The position numbers and the translations under genes were made by a program. This document shows, in pieces, positions 7,930 to 17,100 of a DNA stretch of 20,140 nucleotides. A model generated the notes under the pieces. That model searched no databases. It was not told where the DNA came from and worked only from the letters and a program-made list of their open reading frames with translations. The stretch is from the NCBI GenBank assembly GCA_910577065.1, contig CAJTLD010000043.1, positions 1-20,140 of the forward strand, written 5' to 3'. Each line of letters starts with the position of its first letter. The stretch's first letter is position 1. The DNA is from an uncultured Lachnospiraceae bacterium. Its GTDB lineage: Bacteria; Bacillota; Clostridia; Lachnospirales; Lachnospiraceae.

Positions 7930-9222
7930 ATGGAACAGTATATTATTAAAGGCGGCAATCCGCTGGTGGGCGAAGTAGAGATTGGCGGAGCGAAAAACGC
8001 GGCGCTTGCGATACTTGCAACGGCGATTATGACAGACGAGACTGTTACAATAGAAAATCTTCCGAATGTGTGCGATATCAATGTCATGTTAGACGCCATT
8101 GGGGGTATTGGCGGTATCGTAGACAGGACGGACGATCATACGGTAAAAATCAACGGTTCCAGGATACGTGATCTGAGCGTAGATTATGAATATATCAAAA
8201 AAATCAGGGCGTCTTATTACCTCTTGGGCGCCCTGCTTGGGAAATATAAGCGGGCTGAAGTAGCTCTGCCCGGCGGCTGCGATATTGGAAGCAGGCCGAT
8301 TGACCTGCATTTAAAGGGATTCCGCGCGCTTGGCGCACAGGTGGATATCCGGCATGGCCTGATTTCAGCGGAAGCGGAGCAGTTAAAAGGCACGCATATT
8401 TACCTGGATAAGGTATCGGTCGGCGCGACCATTAATATCATGATGGCGGCCGCCATGGCCGAAGGCAAGACGACGATAGAAAACGCGGCGAAAGAGCCTC
8501 ATGTGGTGGATGTGGCAAACTGCTTAAACAGCATGGGAGCGAATATCCGCGGAGCCGGTACGGATGTAATCCGGATTTCGGGCGTGGAACGCCTGCACAA
8601 GACGGTTTATTCTATTATTCCGGATCAGATTGAAGCGGGGACGTTTATGTTTGCGGCTGCAGCGACCAGAGGGGACGTTACGGTCAAGAACGTGATTCCA
8701 AAGCATTTAGAAGCTACGACGGCCAAATTGCTGGAAATCGGCTGCGAGGTAGAAGAATTTGACGACGCGGTACGCGTGGTGGCGTCGAAGCCGATGCACC
8801 ATACGCAGGTGACGACGCTTCCTTACCCCGGATTTCCGACCGATATGCAGCCTCAGATGTCAGTGCTTCTTGGGATATCGGAAGGAACCAGCACGGTGAC
8901 GGAGAGTATTTTTGAAAACCGTTTTAAATATGTCGACGAACTGACGCGTATGGGCGCTTCAATAAAAGTGGAGAGCAACATCGCCATTGTCACAGGAGTC
9001 AGCCGGTATATGGGCGCAAGGGTCAGCGCGCCGGATCTGAGAGCGGGGGCCGCGCTTGTGATTGCAGGGCTTGCGGCGGAAGGCATTACCATTGTGGACG
9101 ATATCTACTATGTTGAGCGGGGATATGAAGATTTTCACGGAAAACTGGCTCTTTTGGGAGCGCAGATCGAGCGGGTGTCCACGGAAAAAGAAATCGTAAA
9201 GTTTAAGCTTAAAGTATCATAG
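7930..9222 (+). CDS. murA: UDP-N-acetylglucosamine 1-carboxyvinyltransferase MurA
   Basis: A 430-residue enzyme for the first committed step of peptidoglycan precursor synthesis: transfer of enolpyruvate from PEP to UDP-GlcNAc in the cytoplasm. The usual length is 417-440. Key residues fall at the family positions: K22 in GGAKNAAL, the PEP-attacking C117 in PGGCDIG (the Cys form, which fosfomycin alkylates; fosfomycin-resistant MurAs carry Asp here) and D305 in PTDMQ. ATG 7930 is chosen over the in-frame GTG at 7921 because that GTG is part of the GAGGTG ribosome site (7918-7923) six bases upstream. The gene is monocistronic: its own consensus promoter, and a terminator 17 bases after the stop. 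Clostridia often hold two MurA paralogues; which one this is cannot be decided here. Confidence 0.96.
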   Translation: MEQYIIKGGNPLVGEVEIGGAKNAALAILATAIMTDETVTIENLPNVCDINVMLDAIGGIGGIVDRTDDHTVKINGSRIRDLSVDYEYIKKIRASYYLLGALLGKYKRAEVALPGGCDIGSRPIDLHLKGFRALGAQVDIRHGLISAEAEQLKGTHIYLDKVSVGATINIMMAAAMAEGKTTIENAAKEPHVVDVANCLNSMGANIRGAGTDVIRISGVERLHKTVYSIIPDQIEAGTFMFAAAATRGDVTVKNVIPKHLEATTAKLLEIGCEVEEFDDAVRVVASKPMHHTQVTTLPYPGFPTDMQPQMSVLLGISEGTSTVTESIFENRFKYVDELTRMGASIKVESNIAIVTGVSRYMGARVSAPDLRAGAALVIAGLAAEGITIVDDIYYVERGYEDFHGKLALLGAQIERVSTEKEIVKFKLKVS

Positions 9223-9239
9223 AGGCAGACTGGAAAGAC

Positions 9240-9275
9240 GCTGGGAACCATAGCTATGGAGACCAGCTTTTTTTT
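9240..9275 (+). terminator. murA terminator
   Basis: GCTGG (9240-9244) pairs with CCAGC (9263-9267). A GAA/AGA internal loop separates this from the inner palindrome CCATAGCTATGG. Eight T residues follow (9268-9275). Confidence 0.9.
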
Positions 9276-9295
9276 GTTAAATTCAGTAAAAATAA

Positions 9296-9324
9296 TTGAA
9301 ATATTTTCCTTTTTTTTGTATAAT
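9296..9324 (+). promoter_or_regulatory. Sialidase gene promoter
   Basis: TTGAAA (9296-9301), 17-base spacer, TATAAT (9319-9324), in very AT-rich DNA. The expected start of transcription is near 9331, giving a leader of about 70 bases. That leader begins with a small dyad-like stretch (GTTACTGTGACAG), whose function is unknown. Confidence 0.8.
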
Positions 9325-9400
9325 CATTTTATTGTTACTGTGACAGAATGAGGATAAATCCCATATGCGCAGTAAATATAATATTATAAGGAGGATCGTT

Positions 9401-12400
9401 ATGAAACAGGAAACAGGAAAACACTTATGGAAGCGATGCGTGGGACTTGGATTGTCGCTGGCAATGGCCGTTACAGCGCTTCCGGCAATCCCGGCAAAAG
9501 CAGAGGAAGCAGAACTGCTTAAAGCCGGAAGCATCAATGTAACGGAAACAAGCGTGACGCAGGGACAGCCTTTTGCGGCAAAAACAGCGGGAAGTTTTAA
9601 TTTCCGTATCCCGGCCATGATCGCAACGAAGAACGGCAGTCTGCTGGCTGCAGCGGACGCCAGGTACCAGACGACCGGGGACGGCGGCGGACTGGATACC
9701 ATCGCTTCCATGTCCACAGACGGCGGGCAGACCTGGAAGTACAGTTTTCCGCTGTTTTTCCCGGACAGCGACGGATACGCGGGCACAGACGCCACGACGA
9801 TTATTGATCCGGTTCTGGTACAGGATCAAAACGGAACCGTTTACTGCATGGCGGATGTAAATCCGACCGGCGTAACGACAATGGGCGGGTATACCGCACC
9901 GAATGTAGGGACCGGCTACATTACGGTAGACGGGAAGGAACGTCTGGCCCTTACTTCCGATTATGCAAATGTAAATGAAACTCCGACGGCAGAAGATACG
10001 GAAACCTACGAATATTATGTGGGCGACTGGAATGAAGAGGGATTTGCTCCCGTTATGAACCGTGCAGGGGGCGCCAGCGAATATGCCGTTGATAAGTGGT
10101 ACAACCTGTACAGCGTAGAAGGCGGGGAATATGTGGCCGATTTGACGCAGGCGCAGGTAAATAATGCGGAGACGCAGATTCAGCAGAATGCCTTTTACAG
10201 AGATTCCGAACTTCATGTGTATAATACCGGATATATCATGTATGCAAAATCCACGGACGACGGGCTGACCTGGGGCGATCCGGAGATTTTAAACCCGCAG
10301 GTTAAACGGCCGGAAGAGACGGGCCTTTTGGTTTCTCCCGGAAAAGGCCTTTTGGTTTCGGACGGTACGATTGTGATTCCGTTCTATGAGCACGGGATTG
10401 GAGAAGAGAACGCCAGCATAATCTGGTCGGGCGACAACGGTGCGACATGGAGCCGTTCCAATGATGTGCCGGGTTCTGACAACGGCGGATTCTGGAGTTC
10501 CGAAAGCGAAGTAGTCGAATTAAACGACGGAACATTACGTATGTTTTTCAGAAGCGGCGAAGGTACGGTGTGCTATGCAGACGCGGTAAGGAATGACAGC
10601 GGGGATTATGAGTTTGCGGCTCCGAAAAGGACAACCGCATCCTGTACTTCTACCTGTAACGTATCGGCAAGCCTGTATTCCAAGGAAATTGACGGCAAAC
10701 AGGCGATCTTAGTTTCCATGCCAGGGGGTTCGGGACGCGCCAACGGCAAGGTATTCACCTTCTTAGTGGATGAGCAGGACGGCAACAGTATGACGCTTAA
10801 GAATACGTTTTCCGTACCGCACAGTTCCAACGCGTTCCAGTATTCCTGTATGGCGGAACTGCCGGACGCATCAATTGGGCTGTTATGGGAAAACGGCGGG
10901 GCGTCTATCCGTTATGACAATTTTAATATTTTTGATCTGGCGCCAAACGGATATATTCCGGGAGCAGAAATCGATCTGGAACTGTATGCGGGAGAAACCT
11001 ATACACGGGAGTATACGGCGGAAGTTGCCCAGATACAGCAGGAGCCGGATGAGGCGGTTGCTACGGCAAAGGTCGAGAGTTTTGGAGGAGAGGAAGAGAC
11101 AGTACTGCCTCTGTATCCGCATACGGGAACGAGTGTAGAAGGCAGCTTAGATAGTTTTTCAGATACGGCGGACGACTCATTGGATATTGCAGATGCCGAG
11201 TGGACATTTACGGCGGCGGAAGGGGAAAATACGTACGCTGTTTACAATAAGTCAATAAATAAATATCTGGTAAATACACAGGATACAAATGGAACAATCA
11301 CTTTTGCAGATACGGCAGGAAACGGGATTGAAGTTGTAAAAGAAGGGAACCAGGACAACGGGCCGACGTTCCGCCTGAAGTCAGGCGGGACTACCAGGTA
11401 TGTTATTTTCTTCCTTACCAATATGAATTATGATGCTATGAGCAGTTATAACCCCGGCGAGCAGTTTAAATATGATCTGGTTTTGCTCGAAAAGCAGGAC
11501 GCAGTAAGTGAAGACGATGTAATTCCAGGATATAAGGTGGCTTCTGAGGTTACTTCCGGTAAAAACTATTTGATTACATACCCGTTTGGGGAAGGGGACG
11601 CAAAGCGGAGTATCGTTTTCTGGCCGGCATCAGGTGGTAGTCAGAGTGACAGAACCAAGATGCTTGGCGAAGTGAAGACTGTAGTCAATTCAGCGACAAG
11701 GAAGCTTACGATTACAGGCGTTGGAGAAGGCCAGACTACGGCAGTGATAGATGATATGACGTACCATATTAACTGCCTGGGCAACCGGAAAATCAATCTG
11801 GTGCCGGGAGAAAAGTATTTTATTGAGGGAGCACAGGAGTATGAATCTGCAAATGAACAAATAGCATCCATTGAAACAGGAACAGAATCCCGCAAGGCTT
11901 TGTTTGACTGCGAGCATGTGAGCAATAATAATCTAGACGGTTATTCTCAGGTTCCGAATTGGGATATTGACATGGCAGGCGCAGAGTTTATCGTGGACAG
12001 TCCGGAAGACGGCTTATATACAATTTACAGCCCGATAGAGGAGGTTTATCTGGAAAATGCTAATGCGTCAAGCTATTTTGGCAGTTTAGAGATTACTCAT
12101 AGCTTAAGTCCTTCTATGAAGGACGGCATTACCTCTTTTGAAATCATGCGTGTGAGTGATGATAATCTGAATAACAGATATGTATATTTCTTCTATGAGA
12201 AAATGGCCTTTGACGCAGTAAGCATCAAAGAAGGATTTGAGAGCAGAGGGGATTTTGGTTTTGAGTTCCTGGAGAAATCCGATACGATTACGAACCTGGA
12301 TCCGATTCCCGGATATCGTCTGGCATCTGAAATCGTGCCGGGCAAAAGCTATTTAATTACGGAATACTACGGGGACGGCATTATCGTACTTTATCCAAGA

Positions 12401-14029
12401 AACGGTATTGAAAACCAGTCCAAATTATATCAGTCTGTAGATGTAGACGGTATTTATATTACGGCACGTGGAAAAGGACAGAAGACGACGGTAACTGTAG
12501 ACGGCGTAGTGTATGATGTTATTATCGGACAGGAATGTCCGCATAACGGTACGACGTATAAGGGTGATGTTTTAAATCCTACTTGTGAAGAGCAGGGATA
12601 TTCGGGTAATGTATATTGTTCTATCTGCCGGGAAAAACTGGAGGACGGAACTTATACTCCTGCAAAAGGCCACGACTATGACTGGGATAACGCTGAAGTG
12701 ACAAAAGAAGTCACAACAACAGAAGACGGCGTATTGACCGCTACCTGTAAAAACGATTCAAGCCATACGGCGACCAGGCCGATTTCATCCTACGACTTTG
12801 TAAAATCCGAACTGGCAAATGCGCTTGTTTCTGCAAAGGCAAAAGCTGCGCAGACAGACGTATATACGGAAACTACGATTGCCGAATTAAACCAAGCGAT
12901 CGCAGCGGCGGAGGCTCTTGCGGAAAATGCATCCCAGGATGCATATAACGAGGCTCTGACCAACCTGCTTGCCGCGGAAGGAGCTTTAGTTACCAAAGAA
13001 CTGCAGAATAATCTGGATGAACTGAACGGTTTGCTTTCCAAAGAGTATGAAGCGGATAAGTATACGACGGGAAGCTTTGCAATACTTGAGACAGCGCTTG
13101 CGGAAGGCAGGGAGTTGTTAGCAGACGGAAACTATACGGTAAGGACGCTCGAGAGGGCGATCAAGAAAATCAACGATGCGATTTCGGGATTGGTAACGCT
13201 TGAAGAGGAGCAGCTTCAGAAAGATTTGGAAGCGGTAAATACCGAACTGGATAAACAGTTTGAAGACGTTCAAAAACTGCTTGCGAATCCTTCCGCATAT
13301 TCTCCGGAGACATTTAAAATATTACAGGATGCATACAATAAAGCGCTTGCGCTGAGAAACGACGATAAAATACAGGCTGACAAAAACGTTGCGGCGTTAA
13401 AAGAGGCGCTTGCAGGCGTGAAAGCGGCTGTCGGCGGGTTAAAGCCTCCTGCATCTGTGGAAAATCCTCCTGCGCAAAAAGTAGCGGCTCCGTCCGTTCA
13501 GAGCGTATCTGCTTCCGCAGGCAAGGACGGCGTTGCCATTAAGGTAACGGTAAACGCGGTTACGGGCGCATCGAAATACGCTGTTTACCGTGTGGCGGGC
13601 GGCAAGACGGCGCTTGTTGGAAATACCGCTTCCGGACAGACGGCGGTAACGGATACAAAGAATACCAGCCGCAAGGTTTCCTACTATGCAGTAGCGCTGG
13701 ATGCGGCCGGTAACGCCATCAGCGATAAGGGCGCGTCAAAGAGCCTGACTTTGGAAAAGGGAATTAACGTCAAAAAGGTTTCTTCTGCAAAATCCGGTAT
13801 CACGGTTACCTGGAAAAAAGCGAAGAAAGCAAAGAGTTATATCATTTACCGTTCCACGAAAAAGAACGGAAGCTATACCAAAGTTGGAAGCGTAAAGAAA
13901 AACAAAACCAGTTTTAAAGATAAAAAAGTTTCCAAAGGCAAGAGCTATTACTATAAAATCGTTATTAAGACAAAGAACAGCGTCAGCCTGATGGGAAAAG
14001 CTTCCAAAAAAGTAAAAAGTAAAAAATAA
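9401..14029 (+). CDS. nanH: Secreted multidomain GH33 sialidase
   Basis: A 1,542-residue secreted exo-sialidase releasing terminal sialic acid from host glycans (the symbol is generic). ATG 9401 follows AGGAGG by six bases; the upstream in-frame ATG 9365 has no ribosome site. Signal peptide about 1-36 (cleavage after AKA). The catalytic domain, about 45-510, has FRIP with R69, R88 and acid/base D94 at the same spacings as clostridial NanI, E368, R384, R446 and nucleophile Y481, plus Asp-boxes at 105-112, 284-291 and 343-350. An insertion near 170-280 matches the extra beta domain of large clostridial sialidases. There is no N-terminal CBM40. Then follow two copies of a module of about 250 residues (516-793, 797-1044), a Cys-rich ribbon (1045-1127), three FIVAR-like helical units (1130-1347) and two FnIII-like domains (1360-1542), the last very lysine-rich. 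No LPXTG. Hydrolytic versus trans-sialidase chemistry cannot be told. Confidence 0.93.
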   Translation: MKQETGKHLWKRCVGLGLSLAMAVTALPAIPAKAEEAELLKAGSINVTETSVTQGQPFAAKTAGSFNFRIPAMIATKNGSLLAAADARYQTTGDGGGLDTIASMSTDGGQTWKYSFPLFFPDSDGYAGTDATTIIDPVLVQDQNGTVYCMADVNPTGVTTMGGYTAPNVGTGYITVDGKERLALTSDYANVNETPTAEDTETYEYYVGDWNEEGFAPVMNRAGGASEYAVDKWYNLYSVEGGEYVADLTQAQVNNAETQIQQNAFYRDSELHVYNTGYIMYAKSTDDGLTWGDPEILNPQVKRPEETGLLVSPGKGLLVSDGTIVIPFYEHGIGEENASIIWSGDNGATWSRSNDVPGSDNGGFWSSESEVVELNDGTLRMFFRSGEGTVCYADAVRNDSGDYEFAAPKRTTASCTSTCNVSASLYSKEIDGKQAILVSMPGGSGRANGKVFTFLVDEQDGNSMTLKNTFSVPHSSNAFQYSCMAELPDASIGLLWENGGASIRYDNFNIFDLAPNGYIPGAEIDLELYAGETYTREYTAEVAQIQQEPDEAVATAKVESFGGEEETVLPLYPHTGTSVEGSLDSFSDTADDSLDIADAEWTFTAAEGENTYAVYNKSINKYLVNTQDTNGTITFADTAGNGIEVVKEGNQDNGPTFRLKSGGTTRYVIFFLTNMNYDAMSSYNPGEQFKYDLVLLEKQDAVSEDDVIPGYKVASEVTSGKNYLITYPFGEGDAKRSIVFWPASGGSQSDRTKMLGEVKTVVNSATRKLTITGVGEGQTTAVIDDMTYHINCLGNRKINLVPGEKYFIEGAQEYESANEQIASIETGTESRKALFDCEHVSNNNLDGYSQVPNWDIDMAGAEFIVDSPEDGLYTIYSPIEEVYLENANASSYFGSLEITHSLSPSMKDGITSFEIMRVSDDNLNNRYVYFFYEKMAFDAVSIKEGFESRGDFGFEFLEKSDTITNLDPIPGYRLASEIVPGKSYLITEYYGDGIIVLYPRNGIENQSKLYQSVDVDGIYITARGKGQKTTVTVDGVVYDVIIGQECPHNGTTYKGDVLNPTCEEQGYSGNVYCSICREKLEDGTYTPAKGHDYDWDNAEVTKEVTTTEDGVLTATCKNDSSHTATRPISSYDFVKSELANALVSAKAKAAQTDVYTETTIAELNQAIAAAEALAENASQDAYNEALTNLLAAEGALVTKELQNNLDELNGLLSKEYEADKYTTGSFAILETALAEGRELLADGNYTVRTLERAIKKINDAISGLVTLEEEQLQKDLEAVNTELDKQFEDVQKLLANPSAYSPETFKILQDAYNKALALRNDDKIQADKNVAALKEALAGVKAAVGGLKPPASVENPPAQKVAAPSVQSVSASAGKDGVAIKVTVNAVTGASKYAVYRVAGGKTALVGNTASGQTAVTDTKNTSRKVSYYAVALDAAGNAISDKGASKSLTLEKGINVKKVSSAKSGITVTWKKAKKAKSYIIYRSTKKNGSYTKVGSVKKNKTSFKDKKVSKGKSYYYKIVIKTKNSVSLMGKASKKVKSKK

Positions 14030-14052
14030 TTCAGCTTAGAATAAAGCAATTG

Positions 14053-14089
14053 CTGCGTCTGCGGGCCGATTCCGCAGGCGCAGTTTTTT
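14053..14089 (+). terminator. Sialidase gene terminator
   Basis: CTGCG (14053-14057) and CTGCGG (14059-14064) pair with CCGCAG (14072-14077) and CGCAG (14079-14083). A single T/G mismatch separates the two helices, and the loop has seven bases. Six T residues follow (14084-14089). The -35 box of the next gene begins two bases later. Confidence 0.92.
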
Positions 14090-14090
14090 C

Positions 14091-14119
14091 TTGCCATTTT
14101 CCGAAAATAAGCATATAAT
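14091..14119 (+). promoter_or_regulatory. Promoter of the M60 metallopeptidase gene
   Basis: TTGCCA (14091-14096), 17-base spacer, TATAAT (14114-14119), packed directly behind the upstream terminator. The leader is about 30 bases with an AGAGGAG ribosome site just before ATG 14157. The separate promoter means the two exoenzymes need not be co-transcribed. Confidence 0.75.
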
Positions 14120-14156
14120 AATTTCCTAAAAGAAGAAAAGAAAGAGAGGAGCAATC

Positions 14157-17100
14157 ATGCAATATTTCAAAAAAATCTGCGCGCTTGTTTTGTCGTTGTC
14201 GCTGCTTTTGGGGCTTGTGCCGGGCGCCGGAGTAAGCGCCAAGGAAAGCGAAAAGCAAAGCGCGTTCGACGCTTACCGCAAACCGTTTTTGTCCGGGCCG
14301 GTGCAGACCTGGATTTATCAGGGAGAGGAATATGGGAATAACAGAAATAAAGTATTTGCTGACGACCAGGAAGACGGTGATTTGACGTCTAAGATAAAAC
14401 AAACGGGCACGGTAAATACGTCGAAACCCGGAAATTACCCGGTTACATATCAGGTAACTGACTCCGACGGGAACACGGCGGAGATGAAGACAAATGTAAC
14501 GGTTCTTGCAACCGGGAGCACGGATGCGTCGTCAAAGAGGGTACAGAGGAAGCTGTATACGCTGCCGGACGCGTCCCACCTGACTGAGATTGGCTTTAAC
14601 CGGGGATATTTTCACGACAGGCAGAGCCTTGGCATCTGGCTTCCTGCCGGAGGAGAACTTAAAATTCGTCTGGTAAATTCCGGTGAGTTTGGGAAGGAAC
14701 TGGAATTAAAGCTGTTAAACGACGATTCGGTTACGGAAAAATTATCCGTTGAAACGTCCGGAGCCTGGGGAACCCCCAAAGATTCGGCAAAGATACCTGC
14801 AAACGGCGACTGGATTACGGTAAAAAACAGTTTTCAGGACGGGGAGGAGTTAAAGAGCGCGGACAGCGTGCCGTTTATTTATACGCCAAAAAATACCACC
14901 GTGCAGCCGATTGTTGAAATAGAATGGAACGATGACCTTAACGAAATCCCGTATTACCGTTATAAAGATAACGAACAGGCATTTTTTGCGGAATGGGATC
15001 GTTCGAAGGCTCCATTTGCTATTATAGAAGGACAGGCCGCAACCTATCTGGTCCCGGTTATCGATCGGAACAAAATCATAAATTATCCGGATCCAAACGT
15101 CAAAGAGGCGTACCGTTTCAAGACCATTGATGAAATGTTAGGCTGGGCGGCGGATTTTGTAACGCAGTACGACGCATATTCCGGACTGTCATTTGACGCC
15201 GAAGAGCCGTACAATCAAAATGTACGCGCAAAGTTCTTTATCAAAGCAAACCAGCACGGCGCAGGGCTGGCGTATTATTCGTCGGATCACAGCGCAAGCA
15301 ACGACAAGTCGCTGGGGAGTTATCTGTACCGGGAATGGGTTTCCCTGCATGAATTTGGGCATGGATATGAAGGCGCAATCGCCACGCGGGAAAATTCTTT
15401 TGTAGAAACTACCAATAACATTATGGGGCACTATTTTGAATCGACATACCGGTTAGAAGAAGATTTCGGCTGGCTTTTGGACGTTGCCGGATCCACAAAG
15501 CTGGAACGCTATAATAATCTGGGACGTTCTGCCGAAAGGCTGAGAAATGAAGTGACTTCCTTTAACGATATGACAGAAGGAAGAAAAGAATACCGTTCTA
15601 CGCTGTATATGTTTATCAATATGCTTGACTGCCTTGGGCCGCAGGAAACGGTATCCGCGATGCATACGCAGTACCGCAGGTATGTGTATGAAAACCAGAA
15701 GCATACGTCTTCTTCCGATGTAATTATCGACAGTTTCAGCCGTACGGGAGGATATAATGTTGCGCCGTATTTTGACGGCTGGCATATAAACGCTTCGGAA
15801 GTGGTTGAAGATAAACTCTATGGCCTGGATTTGCCGATGGTGTATTATCTGAGGAACCTGATTCCGGACGATGCGCTGGCAGAGCAGGCGCGCAGGCAGT
15901 TGAATGACGCGGGCGCCGGCTTAAACGGTATATACAGCCTGGTCAGTACAGACGATCTGGCAAAGCTTTCCACAAAATATACAAGCGACGTTACATTAAA
16001 TATCTCTATCGACGATTTTGCCGCTATAGAGGGCAGGACAATTCTGATCAAAAACGGAAGCAAAATCGCGGCCAGAGTAACGGCAGATCAGCCGCAGCTA
16101 AAAGTAAGCCTTCCGGTAGGCATATACGAAGTGGAACTTCCACTGCCCCGTACGGCAGAATATAGTTACGGCAATGAATACCTTGTGGCTGCGAAAGGAA
16201 ACGTGACGAAAGAACTGGTATATAAAAAGGCGTCCCCAAATCCTCTCGTTGACGACACACAGTTAAAGCTGTTTGGGATGAGCGATGCGGAAGTTGCTGT
16301 TTTCACGCTGGATACGGAGAATAATCTCCTCAATTGCAGGATAAATAGTATCCAGCCGCATTATTACTTTACGGATCCGCAGAATCCTTATATTACAGTG
16401 CGCATTATGGATGCGCAGGGGAAAGAACTGTTTCGCGCGTCTCTTCAGGGAGACAAGAAAGCGGAAGCGGTTCTGAGGGACTTTGCTTTCCCGGTTGGCG
16501 CAAAAGTAGAGATTATGCACCGGGAGCCGGATCGGATGCGCTTTGTGAGCCGGTATACGAGGGAACCCATTTTGGCTTATGAAGGATATAAATCAAATTC
16601 GGTTACATTTGTAAGAACCCAAAAGGGCCTGATGCCGGATACATGGAACGAGAGCCAGGTAAACGGCGTTTACGCGGCCATGTTAAACGAATATTCCGAT
16701 TTTGTGTTAAAGAATATGAGCAGGGAAGACCTGGCGTTGGAAGAGAAATTCCACAATGCCAAGATGGTATTGTCAAAGGCATATGAATGCCTGGATGAAG
16801 AAGGCAAACAGGAATACCGCGCCGTATACGGCATGCTGATCGGGGAAGAGCCGGACGCTTATCACCGGTATGAAAAGATAGATTCCAGCCTGCTGAGAGG
16901 AGAAGCAAAAAGCCAGCAGGATCAGAACAATAATGCGGCGGCCAATGCCGTAGACGGGGATGTAAATACCATATGGCATTCCGCTTATAATGAAGAGGAC
17001 ATATTAGCCGGGGATAAGAATACTTATACTATTACCCTGCCTGCCAATACGGATATCGGAAAACTGGAGTATCTGCCCAGGCAGGACGGGGAAAACGGCA

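Noticed and set aside
9365..9400. The upstream in-frame ATG at 9365 as the sialidase start.
   Set aside because: It lacks a ribosome site, would place extra residues before a clean signal peptide, and the AGGAGG at 9389-9394 serves ATG 9401.
9425..10216. A 263-codon minus-strand frame inside the sialidase gene.
   Set aside because: It is the shadow of conserved GH33 coding sequence, with Cys/Arg-rich composition and no domain. The same reasoning removes long antisense frames within mfd (1563-2120), the first ABC gene (4251-4844) and others.
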